Of a DNA stretch of 64,000 bases, positions 18,129 through 26,875 are shown piece after piece. The notes beneath the pieces are model-generated. The model saw only the letters and a program-made list of their open reading frames with translations. It had not been told where the DNA came from and did not search any database. Position 1 is the stretch's first letter. Each line of letters begins with the position of its first letter. The stretch comes from Phycisphaerae bacterium (GTDB lineage: Bacteria > Planctomycetota > Phycisphaerae > Phycisphaerales > SM1A02), in assembly GCA_002702575.1 (NCBI GenBank), contig PAAJ01000006.1, positions 1 to 64,000 of the forward strand, in the 5' to 3' direction. The position numbers were made by a program, and so were the translations under genes.

Positions 18129-19012
18129 CCCGTCACGCCTCCGGATCTGGTCGATGCCAGCTCCTTGATCACGCAGTCCACTTCATCCCGCCAGTGCAGA
18201 GGATCCCGACCGATCCTTGCGGTGCTCTCGGAGATGTCGAGAACGCTGTAGGACGGTCGCTCGGCTGGGGTGGGCCAGTCCTTGGTGGCAATGGGTTCAA
18301 TCGACACATCCTGCTCCAGCAAACCCATCGCCCGTCCTGAATCGTGAATATGCATTGCAAATTCGTGCCAGGTGGCTTCTCCACCATCGGTCCAATGATG
18401 AACACCCGAAGCGTCTGTATCGACCAGATCCCACAAAGTCCTCGCAAGACTGCCGGCTGAAGTGGGCGTTCCACGCTGATCCGACACGACACTGAGGCTG
18501 GTCCGATCGGACATCAGATTCAGCATGGTCTTGAGGAAATTCTTTCCATGGGGGGAGTACAGCCAGGCGGTCCGCACGATGATCGCATCGCCACCGAGCA
18601 CCCGCATGACCTCTTCTTCACCCTCGAGCTTGGTCCGACCGTAGACCCCCAGAGGACCGGTCTGATCACTGACCTTGTAGGGCGTGCTTGACTGACCGTT
18701 GAAGACGAAGTCGGTTGAGACATGGACCATTCTGGAACCGCAGGCCCTGCATGCCTCAGCCAGATTGCCGGGGCCTGATCGATTGACCGCTCGGGCTTCC
18801 GATTCCATGGATTCGGCACCATCGACATCCGTCCAAGCAGCCGCGTTGAACACGACCTCGGGACGAATGGCCTCAACGTGCTTCATGACGTTCTCGGCGG
18901 AGGTGATATCGAGTGTCTCGATATCGAGCGCATGAACATCAGATGAAGCAGGTGCATGCCTTATCAGTTCCGTGGCAAGCTGCCCACCCGCACCGGTGAC
19001 GAGACACTTCAC
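18125..19012 (-). CDS. rfbD: dTDP-4-dehydrorhamnose reductase
   Basis: 295 aa. It shows LVTGAGGQLATEL, FNAAAWTDVDGAE, HVSTDFVFNG and VYGRTKLEGE, the standard RfbD/RmlD signature. It reduces dTDP-4-keto-L-rhamnose to dTDP-L-rhamnose. The start codon is GTG at 19012, overlapping the rfbC stop as GTGA. Length is normal for the family (about 290-300 aa). It lies in the order rfbA-rfbC-rfbD, with rfbB missing from the operon and found at 4837. Confidence 0.95.
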   Translation of the reverse strand: MKCLVTGAGGQLATELIRHAPASSDVHALDIETLDITSAENVMKHVEAIRPEVVFNAAAWTDVDGAESMESEARAVNRSGPGNLAEACRACGSRMVHVSTDFVFNGQSSTPYKVSDQTGPLGVYGRTKLEGEEEVMRVLGGDAIIVRTAWLYSPHGKNFLKTMLNLMSDRTSLSVVSDQRGTPTSAGSLARTLWDLVDTDASGVHHWTDGGEATWHEFAMHIHDSGRAMGLLEQDVSIEPIATKDWPTPAERPSYSVLDISESTARIGRDPLHWRDEVDCVIKELASTRSGGVTG

Positions 19013-19557
19013 GGGAAGACATCCGCCTTCAGCAGGACATCACCTTCTCGATCCTTGTCCGTGATGAGCGGTTCGAAACCCTCAGGAATCGGCCAGTTGA
19101 TGCCGAGCGCCGGATCATTCCAGAGCAACGTGCGTTCGTGCGCCTTCGCGTAGTAATCCGTGCACTTGTATTCGAATGCAGCCACGTCACTGAGCACGAG
19201 GAAGCCATGAGCAAATCCAGGCGGAACCCAGAGTGATCTCTTGTTTTCAGAGGAGAGTGTGACGCCGACCCACTGACCGAACGTGCTCGAGGATTTGCGA
19301 ATGTCCACGCAGACATCGAAGATCTCACCCTCGACGACTCGCATCAGCTTGCCCTGCGTGTTCTGAACCTGATAGTGCAGACCTCTCAGAGTCCCCTTCT
19401 TGGAGAAACTGAAGTTGTCCTGCACGAATTCGGCATCGATACCCTGCTCCGCAAAGCGCCTGGAATTCCAGGTCTCGATGAAGTATCCACGATGGTCACC
19501 AAAGACCTGCGGCTCGAGGATCCGCACGTCGGGAATGGCCGTCGGGATCACTTTCAT
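19009..19557 (-). CDS. rfbC: dTDP-4-dehydrorhamnose 3,5-epimerase
   Basis: 182 aa from the ATG at 19557, which overlaps the rfbA stop as ATGA. The frame continues upstream to 19671, but that would lie inside rfbA. Family residues include [30 protein letters not shown] (catalytic histidine at residue 61) and [15 protein letters not shown]. It makes dTDP-4-keto-L-rhamnose from the RfbB product. Confidence 0.95.
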   Translation of the reverse strand: MKVIPTAIPDVRILEPQVFGDHRGYFIETWNSRRFAEQGIDAEFVQDNFSFSKKGTLRGLHYQVQNTQGKLMRVVEGEIFDVCVDIRKSSSTFGQWVGVTLSSENKRSLWVPPGFAHGFLVLSDVAAFEYKCTDYYAKAHERTLLWNDPALGINWPIPEGFEPLITDKDREGDVLLKADVFP

Positions 19558-20444
19558 GCCGTCGCCGCCGGCTCCCTCAGAAGATCGAGCAGGTATGTCC
19601 CGTACTCGTTCTTGGACAGCGGTTCCGCCAACGTCTCCAGTTGTTCGTCTGTTATCCATCCGGCTCTCCAAGCAATTTCCTCGGGGCAGGCAATCTTGAG
19701 CCCCTGCCTGGTTTCGATTGTCTCAACAAACTGCGCCGCCTGCAGAAGACTCTGATGCGTCCCGGTATCAAGCCAGGCATCGCCACGTCCGAGCATTTCC
19801 ACATGAAGGCGACCCTGTTGAAGATAGACCTCGTTGACCGAGGTGATCTCCAGTTCGCCACGATTCGAAGGCTTCACGCCCTTTGCGATCTCCACGACAT
19901 CGGAGTCGTAGAAGTAGAGTCCCGTGACCGCATAGTTGGAACGTGGGTTCGAAGGCTTTTCCTCGACACTGATCGCTTTATTGTTCTCGCCGAGCTCGAC
20001 GATTCCGAACGCCTCTGGATTGCTGACGCGGTAGGCGAACACCGTGGCGCCATCCTGTCGGGCATTCGCATTCTCCAGCCGATTGATCAGGTTGTTCCCG
20101 AAGTAGATGTTGTCACCAAGCACCAGGGAACTGGGGTCGTTGCCGATGAAGTCCTCGCCGATCAGGAAGGCCTGAGCAAGACCCTCGGGACGAGGCTGCT
20201 CGGCATAGCTGAACTCCAGCCCCCATTCCGACCCGTCGCCCAGCAGCCTCTTGAAGGCCGGCAGATCGTGAGGGGTGCTGATGATGAGGATTTCCCGGAT
20301 CCCGGACAACATGAGTACCGAGAGTGGGTAGTAGATCATCGGTTTGTCATAGATCGGCATCATTTGCTTGCTGACTGCCTTGGTCACCGGATAGAGCCGG
20401 GTTCCAGAACCGCCTGCGAGGATGATGCCCTTGCGTGATGACAT
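19554..20444 (-). CDS. rfbA: glucose-1-phosphate thymidylyltransferase
   Basis: 296 aa. It has [34 protein letters not shown] and [11 protein letters not shown], as in RfbA/RmlA. It joins dTTP and glucose-1-phosphate, the first step to dTDP-rhamnose. The ATG at 20444 follows GGGAAAG. On the leftward strand a TACAAT box (plus 20475-20480) lies about 30 bp upstream and could be its -10 element, without a clear -35. It heads the operon rfbA-rfbC-rfbD-methyltransferase-WbsX/GT4. Confidence 0.95.
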   Translation of the reverse strand: MSSRKGIILAGGSGTRLYPVTKAVSKQMMPIYDKPMIYYPLSVLMLSGIREILIISTPHDLPAFKRLLGDGSEWGLEFSYAEQPRPEGLAQAFLIGEDFIGNDPSSLVLGDNIYFGNNLINRLENANARQDGATVFAYRVSNPEAFGIVELGENNKAISVEEKPSNPRSNYAVTGLYFYDSDVVEIAKGVKPSNRGELEITSVNEVYLQQGRLHVEMLGRGDAWLDTGTHQSLLQAAQFVETIETRQGLKIACPEEIAWRAGWITDEQLETLAEPLSKNEYGTYLLDLLREPAATA

Positions 20445-20576
20445 GTGAACTTTCCCGTTGATGGTTGATCGGCCATTGTAGGGCCTCAAGGCTCCGAAAG
20501 CGATGGTGTGGCCACGTAACCCGTGCAAGGCCCGGTATCATGCCGCCTGCCGCATGCGGCAAGCTCTCTACCCCTC

Positions 20577-22010
20577 ATGGTCTTCTCTTCACAGACTTTC
20601 CTGTTCTTCTTCCTGCCGGTCGTACTGGGCATCTACGCCCTGCTCGGAATCGGTCCTGCGTTGCGGAATCTCTGGCTGCTGGCAGCCAGCCTCATCTTCT
20701 ATACATGGGGTGGTGGCGACTTCGTTCTTGTGCTGCTGATCTCCATCGGTGGCAACTGGCTGCTTGGTCTGCTCGCAGATCGGGCGAGAGACAGTGGAAG
20801 CACGATTGTCCGCAATGGTTGCATCGCCCTGTCGGTCATTCTGAACATCGGCATCCTGGCGTGGTTCAAATACGCGAACTTCTTCATCGATCAGGTGAAT
20901 GATGTCGGCACGAGCATGGGGATGGACGAGATCGTCTGGACGGATATCGTCCTGCCCATCGGCATCTCCTTCTTCACCTTCCAGGCGACTTCCTATGTGA
21001 TCGATGTCGCCCGTGGTCAGGCGAAGGTGATGATCAATCCGATCGACTTCGCGTTGTACGTTTCACTCTTCCCTCAGTTGATCGCTGGCCCCATCGTTCG
21101 ATACCACGAAATCAGCACACAGCTGAAATCCAGACCATTCGACTGGGACAACGTGTCCTCCGGAACAATCCGGTTCGCACATGGACTCGTCAAGAAGGTC
21201 GTTATCGCGGACAGCGTGGGCGTCATCGCCGATGCAGCCTTCGCACCGGGCGCGCACATCAATGCAGGCGATGCCTGGATCGGGCTCCTTGCCTACACGC
21301 TTCAGATCTACTTCGATTTCTCCGGCTACAGCGACATGGCGATCGGCATGGGGCGCATGTTCGGATTCCGACTGCCTGAGAACTTCAGGCGTCCTTACTC
21401 GGCCGTCTGCATGACCGATTTCTGGCGGCGTTGGCACATCACGCTCTCCAACTGGTTCCGTGACTACGTCTACATTCCTCTGGGTGGCTCCCGCTGCTCG
21501 AAGGCTCGCACCTATGGCAATCTCGTGATCGTCTTCCTGCTCACCGGGTTCTGGCACGGTGCCAACTGGACGTTCATCGCATGGGGCATCTACAACGGTT
21601 TCTGGCTCATTTGCGATCGGCTCACCGGCCAGACACGGCCTGAAGTGCTGGGCTGGATCCCATTCCGTCGTCTCGCCACCTTCTTCGTGGTCATGATGGG
21701 CTGGGTGGTCTTCCGGGCCGTGGATATCACCCATGCCGGGGAGTACTACGCAACCCTGTTCGACTTCCCCCTGACTTCCACCTCCGGAACCCTGAATGCC
21801 GCGCTGACGAATCAGAGCATCTTCTTCCTCATCCTCGGCAGCATCATTGCACTGCTTCCGGGGAAGATCAGCGCCGGTCGCTGGCTGGATGAGTCGACTC
21901 ATCCAAGTGCCACGGTCTTCCGGATCCTGCTTTCGTGCATCTTCCTTCCGATTGCCCTGATCATCGTGATCAGTGGAACGTTCTCCCCCTTCCTCTACTT
22001 CCAATTCTGA
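20577..22010 (+). CDS. MBOAT membrane O-acyltransferase (AlgI-like), copy 2
   Basis: 477 aa from the ATG at 20577, the same length as copy 1 at 9747 and similar end to end. It starts MVFSSQTFLFFFLPVVLGIY and ends SGTFSPFLYFQF. The family marks FSGYSDMAIGMGRMFGFR, DFWRRWHITLSNWFRDY and GFWHGANWTF (catalytic histidine) are intact. It is divergent from rfbA. It overlaps its SGNH-like partner at TGATG, the same arrangement as copy 1, so the gene pair was probably duplicated together. Confidence 0.93.
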   Translation: MVFSSQTFLFFFLPVVLGIYALLGIGPALRNLWLLAASLIFYTWGGGDFVLVLLISIGGNWLLGLLADRARDSGSTIVRNGCIALSVILNIGILAWFKYANFFIDQVNDVGTSMGMDEIVWTDIVLPIGISFFTFQATSYVIDVARGQAKVMINPIDFALYVSLFPQLIAGPIVRYHEISTQLKSRPFDWDNVSSGTIRFAHGLVKKVVIADSVGVIADAAFAPGAHINAGDAWIGLLAYTLQIYFDFSGYSDMAIGMGRMFGFRLPENFRRPYSAVCMTDFWRRWHITLSNWFRDYVYIPLGGSRCSKARTYGNLVIVFLLTGFWHGANWTFIAWGIYNGFWLICDRLTGQTRPEVLGWIPFRRLATFFVVMMGWVVFRAVDITHAGEYYATLFDFPLTSTSGTLNAALTNQSIFFLILGSIIALLPGKISAGRWLDESTHPSATVFRILLSCIFLPIALIIVISGTFSPFLYFQF

Positions 22011-23638
22011 TGTTGAAACCTGGGAACACCTTTGCCGGAATCGTCATTCTCGTACTGCTCTGCAGTCCGATGGTGCTGTCGCCGTTCACGTTCCAGAGGA
22101 ATGCGGATTTCATCCGGGACATCGAGAACCGGGAACCCGCTGCGTTTCCGCAGATCCAGAATGTCGGCGACACGCTGGACACCGACAAATGGACCGGGCT
22201 TTCCAACTGGCTCAGAGAACGAGTGCCATTTCGGGGTGATCTGATTTCAGGAAAGACCTGGGTGGAAATCGAACTGCTGGGACAGCGGCGACTCGGCGCT
22301 GTGGACCGGGGTGACGATGGCTGGCTGTTCATCCTGCAGAGCTATGGTGGCCACTGGCACCAGCCTGGCCGATCCGTGGGAGAAGCCATCGAAGGACTGG
22401 ATGACTTCCTCGCAAGGAACAACGAAACGGATACGGCCTTCCGTGTACTGCTCACCCCCGACAAGCACACGATCTATCCGGAACATCTGACCAGTGATGG
22501 TCGGCGGGACATCGCCCATACCGCCATCGATCGTGCTCGGTTCGAGAAGTGGTTCACTCAGGACGATGATCGCATCATCGATCTGCATGGCGCCATGCTG
22601 CACGCGAAGGACACCTCGGGCAAGGAGCTGTACTTCAGAGACGACACCCACCAGAACTGGCACGGTGGCGCGGTGATGGCAAAGGCAATCGTCGAATCGA
22701 TTCAGCCGGGCATCTGGAATGATGATGCGGTCATCACGACCCAGATGATCAAGTACCCCGGCGATCTTCGTTCTCTCAGTGGCATGACTTCGGTTCCCAT
22801 GCGGGAGAAGGAAGTCCTGGCCACCATGAGATCGGGAGTGGAACCTTCGAAGGTGACTTACGAGGGACGGGAATACGATGATTTCGAGATCGTCGATCAG
22901 GACCCGCACAGCTGGCAGTGCCCCGTTCGATCCGAATTCATATCGACCGAAGGCTTGGATCTGATTCCGGGCCGAACACTGATCATGCATGATTCATGCA
23001 TTGGATCGATCGCACGACCTCTGATCCGACCCTATTTCGAAGACGTCACGTTCATGCATTACTCGGATGCGACACCGGAGTCGATCGAACAGGCGATGAA
23101 CGACTATGACACGGTCGTGCTTGAAGTCGTGGAACGGATCGCGCCCGAAACCTTCGTCCGACTCATGGCCATTCCGGATCCTGATGCACCTTCACTGGTC
23201 TGGCATCGTGATCAAGCGGTTCCCGCCTGGTCGTTGAACGATGCCGACGAAGCGACCATGTTCCCCGCTGATGGAGTCGAGGCATCTCTGGAAGATGGGC
23301 GCATCAGAACACGATCCGATCGCATTTCCTCCGCTGTCGTCTTCAACGATCTGAATCTGCCACCGGGTCACAGACACATCGCACGCATCATGCTCGATTC
23401 TCCGGGACTCGGTCAGTCCACGCTCTTCTGGGCAGCGGAATCCGAGGAGATGTCAACCGAACGAAGTGATTCGAAACCGATTCGTGGCGGTCTCAGCGAG
23501 CTGTTCCTTGAGATGCAGTCCGATGCACCGATCAGGAGCATCATGTTCGAGCCCGGAGGCGGTCTCGGGGAACATGTCATTGAATCACTTGAGATTCGAA
23601 GCGTTCCGTCCAGCCCGGAATCACCGGTTCGTCCCTGA
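22010..23638 (+). CDS. AlgJ/AlgX-like SGNH protein with C-terminal beta domain
   Basis: 542 aa. An N-terminal anchor (AGIVILVLLCSPMVLSPF) precedes an AlgJ/AlgX-like domain with the D-x-H motif in YFRDDTHQNWHGGAVM and a serine block LIMHDSCIGS. Beyond about residue 400 there is an extra domain of about 140 residues (PPGHRHIARIMLDSPGLGQSTLFWAA and LRIRS-type strands near the end). It looks like a jelly-roll carbohydrate-binding module. It would acylate the glycan in the periplasm with its MBOAT partner. Its 3' end overlaps the convergent lipoprotein gene by 18 bases. Confidence 0.82.
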   Translation: MLKPGNTFAGIVILVLLCSPMVLSPFTFQRNADFIRDIENREPAAFPQIQNVGDTLDTDKWTGLSNWLRERVPFRGDLISGKTWVEIELLGQRRLGAVDRGDDGWLFILQSYGGHWHQPGRSVGEAIEGLDDFLARNNETDTAFRVLLTPDKHTIYPEHLTSDGRRDIAHTAIDRARFEKWFTQDDDRIIDLHGAMLHAKDTSGKELYFRDDTHQNWHGGAVMAKAIVESIQPGIWNDDAVITTQMIKYPGDLRSLSGMTSVPMREKEVLATMRSGVEPSKVTYEGREYDDFEIVDQDPHSWQCPVRSEFISTEGLDLIPGRTLIMHDSCIGSIARPLIRPYFEDVTFMHYSDATPESIEQAMNDYDTVVLEVVERIAPETFVRLMAIPDPDAPSLVWHRDQAVPAWSLNDADEATMFPADGVEASLEDGRIRTRSDRISSAVVFNDLNLPPGHRHIARIMLDSPGLGQSTLFWAAESEEMSTERSDSKPIRGGLSELFLEMQSDAPIRSIMFEPGGGLGEHVIESLEIRSVPSSPESPVRP

Positions 23639-24484
23639 CGCACCGTTCGCCGAGAGAATCGACTTCAGATCCGCGCAGGCCTCAACAAGATGAGGTCCTG
23701 GAAAGTTGATCCTTGGATGGATGAGCCACTGGCACTGCTCGGATGAAATGGACGCAAGTGGCTCCTGAAGGATGGCGGGCTCATCATCGGTCACCTGATC
23801 GGACACCACGATGATCAGGTCAGGACGCAGCCGCACGACATCCTCCATTGAAAGCGTCTTCCATCCACCCTCTCCGGCCACGTTCTCAGCATCCGTCGCC
23901 TCGAGCATTTCCCCGAGATAGGTCGTCGTACCCCAGGCCAATGGAGGAACCCCATCGTTCACGATCAGAACACGCTGCCCGGACGCAATCGGTGTCGGTG
24001 AGATCGATTGAATGAGAGAAGCACCCAGCTGGTCACATCGCAACAACAGATTCTGGTTCTTCTCTTGATTCTCGAACTGGATCGTCGAAGGCAGGTCATC
24101 GAGCATCTTCTTGATGTCGCCGATCGTCCGAAGCGGCCATGCCTGCAACGCCCAGTTCTGCTGAGCCGCAAGCTCGACCATCGCCTGGTCGCTGGAAACG
24201 TCCTCGGATTGGAAGAAGACGTGTGTCGGTGAGATTCGAATCAACGCTTCCCAATCCCGTTCATGGAGGTCCCCCACAGCCGGAATCTCATCGAGGCTGC
24301 GTGTCATCGGGCGGCACCAGTTGGATCGTCCGACCAGATAGGGACCGAGTCCCGCATCCTCGAGCGCGCTTGTCATGGCTGGACTCAGACTGACGATCCG
24401 CGGACCCTCATGAGGTACGGAGCTCTCCTGGGGTTTGCTGCAACAGGTCAGGCAGATCAGGATGAGCAGGCACCAGCGAATCAT
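23621..24484 (-). CDS. BtuF-like periplasmic substrate-binding lipoprotein
   Basis: 287 aa. The N-terminus is a lipoprotein signal with lipobox LTCC. The body matches class III binding proteins of the BtuF/FhuD type: RIVSLSPAMTSALEDAGLG, EIPAVGDLHERDWEALIRISPTHVF, and later VVRLRPDLIIVVSD. It would capture a metal chelate such as cobalamin or a siderophore. No permease or ATPase gene lies next to it, so its partners are elsewhere. The upstream gap shows no cobalamin riboswitch that I can recognise. Confidence 0.82.
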   Translation of the reverse strand: MIRWCLLILICLTCCSKPQESSVPHEGPRIVSLSPAMTSALEDAGLGPYLVGRSNWCRPMTRSLDEIPAVGDLHERDWEALIRISPTHVFFQSEDVSSDQAMVELAAQQNWALQAWPLRTIGDIKKMLDDLPSTIQFENQEKNQNLLLRCDQLGASLIQSISPTPIASGQRVLIVNDGVPPLAWGTTTYLGEMLEATDAENVAGEGGWKTLSMEDVVRLRPDLIIVVSDQVTDDEPAILQEPLASISSEQCQWLIHPRINFPGPHLVEACADLKSILSANGASGTNR

Positions 24485-24554
24485 GTCACCAGTATCGAGA
24501 CTTCGATCCAGTTGTGCTACATCGGGATGCCGGACAGGCTGATCAAATCAACAT

Positions 24555-25214
24555 TCAGGCTGGCGAGCGTCGCCTTGAATTGATCAGGCACGGCATGAGC
24601 AGGAGCAGTCCTGCAGCTGGTGAGGGTACCGGTATCCCGTAGATTCCAAAGCTGCTCATGCCTGTCAGAGGCTGAGACGCATCCCAGTCAAAGGCAATGT
24701 CTCCCTTCAGTCGCCAGACCGTCTCGAATTCCGGACCTGTCAGCATCATGTCGATGCGATCAGCAGTGGCATCGGCCAGGATCTCGGTATCCAACGGAAC
24801 TCCGTTCAGAACCCAGTTGTCCACCAATACGGATGCACCATCTACCTGAGCGGAGAACAGAAGGCTGTCGATGTTCATGAGCGTCATGCTCCAGGACACC
24901 AGTTCGATGTCCGAGGCACTTTCCCGAATCTCATAACTGAGTTCCTGAAGCGTGGGATTCCAGCTCAATTGCCAGCCATAGGTTTCTCCTGGAAACCATT
25001 CCTGGAACGCAGATGCCGCTGGCGGTCCACCGGAAGGACCGATGGAAATGAAGGAATCGGATGTAATCAGATTGGATTCGGCTTCGAAAAGCGATCTTGA
25101 TATGGAACTGTCCGCTTCCGCCGCAGACACCGACTCCAGTGGCAGAGAGTCACCGCCAGGCCCCCACGCAGCCAGCGACAAACAGCAGATGGTCAACTCA
25201 ATTGAGGCAATCAT
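24555..25214 (-). CDS. secreted protein with PEP-CTERM-like sorting tail
   Basis: 219 aa. A signal peptide-like start (MIASIELTICCLSLAAWGPG) is followed by a predicted beta-rich region without recognised domain. The C-terminus reads VPSPAAGLLLLMPCLINSRRR: a short Pro motif, a hydrophobic segment and a basic tail, the layout of PEP-CTERM proteins handled by exosortase. The motif is VPSP rather than VPEP. The ATG at 25214 has GGAG 11 nt upstream. The function is unknown; surface attachment or exopolysaccharide association is inferred from the tail. Confidence 0.75.
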   Translation of the reverse strand: MIASIELTICCLSLAAWGPGGDSLPLESVSAAEADSSISRSLFEAESNLITSDSFISIGPSGGPPAASAFQEWFPGETYGWQLSWNPTLQELSYEIRESASDIELVSWSMTLMNIDSLLFSAQVDGASVLVDNWVLNGVPLDTEILADATADRIDMMLTGPEFETVWRLKGDIAFDWDASQPLTGMSSFGIYGIPVPSPAAGLLLLMPCLINSRRRSPA

Positions 25215-25548
25215 GAGGGTTCACACTCCTCGCTTCGGGCATGACGGCCACCATTCCACAGGTCGCTGCAGAGTGGTTTCGAAGCGAATCTTCCATGCCT
25301 AATCCGTGGCAACCGGGGATATCTGTCACGTCCTTTTGCAGATACGCGTGAAAGCCTCTACAAGTGCGCACCAGATCGGGCAAAAGTCTCACGGAAGCCC
25401 AGCTTTTTGAGCAGATTGCTGCCTGAAGGTCATTGAATCCTCTTCCACGCCGATTTGGATGGCCGATTTCGACCACGACACCGCGCGGGAAGAACACCCG
25501 TGAACACAAACAATTCAAATTTGATTGAAACCAGAACCCTGAAGGAAC
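25215..25548. other. 334-bp intergenic region upstream of the PEP-CTERM-like gene
   Basis: I see no convincing gene here. An open minus frame (25198-25518) has no ribosome binding site, no recognised similarity, and overlaps the neighbouring gene's start. On the leftward strand there is a hairpin at 25320-25344 (TATCTG ... CAGATA, 13-nt loop) and a possible GGGC ... GCCC pairing near 25395-25415. It could be a structured leader for the gene at 25214. I found no match to a known riboswitch by eye. Confidence 0.45.
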
Positions 25549-25971
25549 TCAGGAATCAGACAGATCCTTGCGGAGCTGTTCAGGCAATCCCAGTCCCAGC
25601 ATCTTGTCTGCAGTCTTGTTGGCCGGGCCGGGCTCCGGACCGTCAAAGAGCATGTAAGCCATGGTGTCAAGCATTTCACTGTCCTCTTCGGAGAGTGCGG
25701 AACGCCCGATCTCATCCACTTCCAGCTTCCAGGTCCGTCCACCATCGGCGCTGCTGACGGTGATGGGAAGATCTTCCTTGAGCGTCCCGAGCCAACTGCA
25801 GAATGCCTGAATGGAATCCTGGTCTCCCCGGTTCATGTCGCCCATCAGACGTTGTGATTCAGGATCCAGCTCGGAATCCGACTTGACCCAGTTGGCAGCC
25901 TGTTCACGAACAGACAGCATCTCCATCAGAACATGTTCAAGCGCTTTGTTTCGTGGAAGAGATTCGCTCAT
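25549..25971 (-). CDS. hypothetical acidic cytoplasmic protein
   Basis: 140 aa, not recognised. It is acidic, lacks a signal peptide and membrane segments, and looks mainly helical at both ends (LEHVLMEMLSVREQAANWVK and SEEDSEMLDTMAYMLFDG). I chose the ATG at 25971 because GGAG lies 8 nt upstream; a GTG at 25980 sits too close to that site. It is preceded by the phospholipid methyltransferase gene on the same strand with a 27-bp gap, so the two may share a transcript. No function can be offered. Confidence 0.6.
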   Translation of the reverse strand: MSESLPRNKALEHVLMEMLSVREQAANWVKSDSELDPESQRLMGDMNRGDQDSIQAFCSWLGTLKEDLPITVSSADGGRTWKLEVDEIGRSALSEEDSEMLDTMAYMLFDGPEPGPANKTADKMLGLGLPEQLRKDLSDS

Positions 25972-25998
25972 GCTGCTCACTCCAAATCAAGTGGACCA

Positions 25999-26607
25999 TC
26001 AAAGCTGCTTTCCGGGCAGCCTGTGGGTCTCGAAGAAGTCTTCATAGATATGACTGCAGTGGTACACACCGCCTGGTGGCGGATTCATCATCACGAGTTC
26101 GAACTTGACCTCCCTGAAAACCCTGCGATACAGAGTCTGATACCACCATGGCACCTGGGTGATCTGAGTGAAGGTCCCTGTCGTATTCATCCTCTTCCAT
26201 GTCTCGAAAACAACCTTGTTCACTTTCTGTGGGAGGCTGGGGATCGGAAGACAGCTCAGACAGACATCGATGTGCTCGATGTCACGCTCAGCGAGCAGGT
26301 CGGGAAGATTTTCAACACTGGCATTCGCAATATCCGCCTTGGGACAACGAGCGCTGGCGATCGCATGAAGATCCGGATCCACCTCGATCGACAGAAAGGT
26401 GCTCTCCGGGTGCATTCGTTCCAGAACCATCTGGGTCAATGGCCCGGTGCCGGTGCCGAGTTCGACGATTGCCTGGGGTCTTGTGGGATCCACATCACGA
26501 CACATCGCACCGCACAGCCATCGGCTGGAAGGTGTCAGGCTGGCGATCTTGGTTCCATGCCTGAGGAATTTTCGTACCCAGACGGTACGTTCGGCGATAC
26601 GTGTCAC
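25999..26607 (-). CDS. phospholipid N-methyltransferase-like protein (PmtA type)
   Basis: 202 aa from a GTG at 26607, which has AGGGAG 6 nt upstream. The frame stays open to 26844, but that extension carries no conserved sequence. The protein begins VTRIAERTVWVRKFLRHGTK and carries the SAM loop VELGTGTGPLTQMVLERM (about 48-65), FLSIEVDPDL, and a later Pro-rich PWWYQTLY region. Length and motifs fit PmtA-like enzymes that methylate phosphatidylethanolamine at the membrane face. rRNA dimethyltransferase (KsgA-like) is a less likely alternative because the protein is short and lacks that family's C-terminal domain. Confidence 0.72.
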   Translation of the reverse strand: MTRIAERTVWVRKFLRHGTKIASLTPSSRWLCGAMCRDVDPTRPQAIVELGTGTGPLTQMVLERMHPESTFLSIEVDPDLHAIASARCPKADIANASVENLPDLLAERDIEHIDVCLSCLPIPSLPQKVNKVVFETWKRMNTTGTFTQITQVPWWYQTLYRRVFREVKFELVMMNPPPGGVYHCSHIYEDFFETHRLPGKQL

Positions 26608-26623
26608 GAGTGACTCCCTGCGT

Positions 26624-26653
26624 GTTATATATGGAAGAGACAATTCAGAATTG
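26624..26653 (-). promoter_or_regulatory. candidate promoter with overlapping palindrome
   Basis: Read leftward, TATAAC (plus 26629-26624) lies 16 bp before the GTG start of the PmtA-like gene and would serve as a -10 box. A perfect 6-bp inverted repeat, CAATTC-A-GAATTG (26641-26653), covers the expected -35 region, and no good -35 hexamer is visible. This is the arrangement expected for a repressor or activator site, but there is no experimental or comparative support here. Confidence 0.4.
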
Positions 26654-26718
26654 AAGCAAGTTTGAAGTCTCACCAGAGTGCCCAATTTCCAGCCTAATGA
26701 AACATTCCTGGTTCGGAT

Positions 26719-26737
26719 GATAGCCTTACCGGCTATC
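26719..26737. repeat. 7-bp perfect inverted repeat
   Basis: GATAGCC (26719-26725) and GGCTATC (26731-26737) are separated by TTACC. The repeat lies in the 268-bp divergent gap between the PmtA-like gene and the chitinase gene. It could be a protein-binding site or a hairpin in a leader of either gene. No U-run follows on either strand. Confidence 0.4.
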
Positions 26738-26875
26738 TCAAGTGCGATTCTCGATGAACTCCGCTTCACGGGGAACCCATGAGCCGCCAAGTCGTATTGG
26801 ATGATCAACTCGAAAAGGCCGTACTGGTGCAGACGTCTGCCCACGGCATTTTCCAGCCTGAGAGGGCATATTGAA

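Noticed and set aside
21063-22004. 313-codon open frame on the minus strand opposite the second MBOAT gene
   Set aside because: It is an antisense shadow with the same acidic composition as that opposite the first MBOAT gene.
24485-24554. Cobalamin riboswitch before the BtuF-like gene
   Set aside because: The gap is only 70 bp, far too short for that riboswitch, and no B12-box-like sequence is present.
25215-25548. Possible c-di-GMP (GEMM) riboswitch upstream of the PEP-CTERM-like gene
   Set aside because: A fragment resembling the GCAAAGC core and a GGTTGCC segment caught the eye, but their order, spacing and pairing do not fit the consensus. A covariance-model search would decide.
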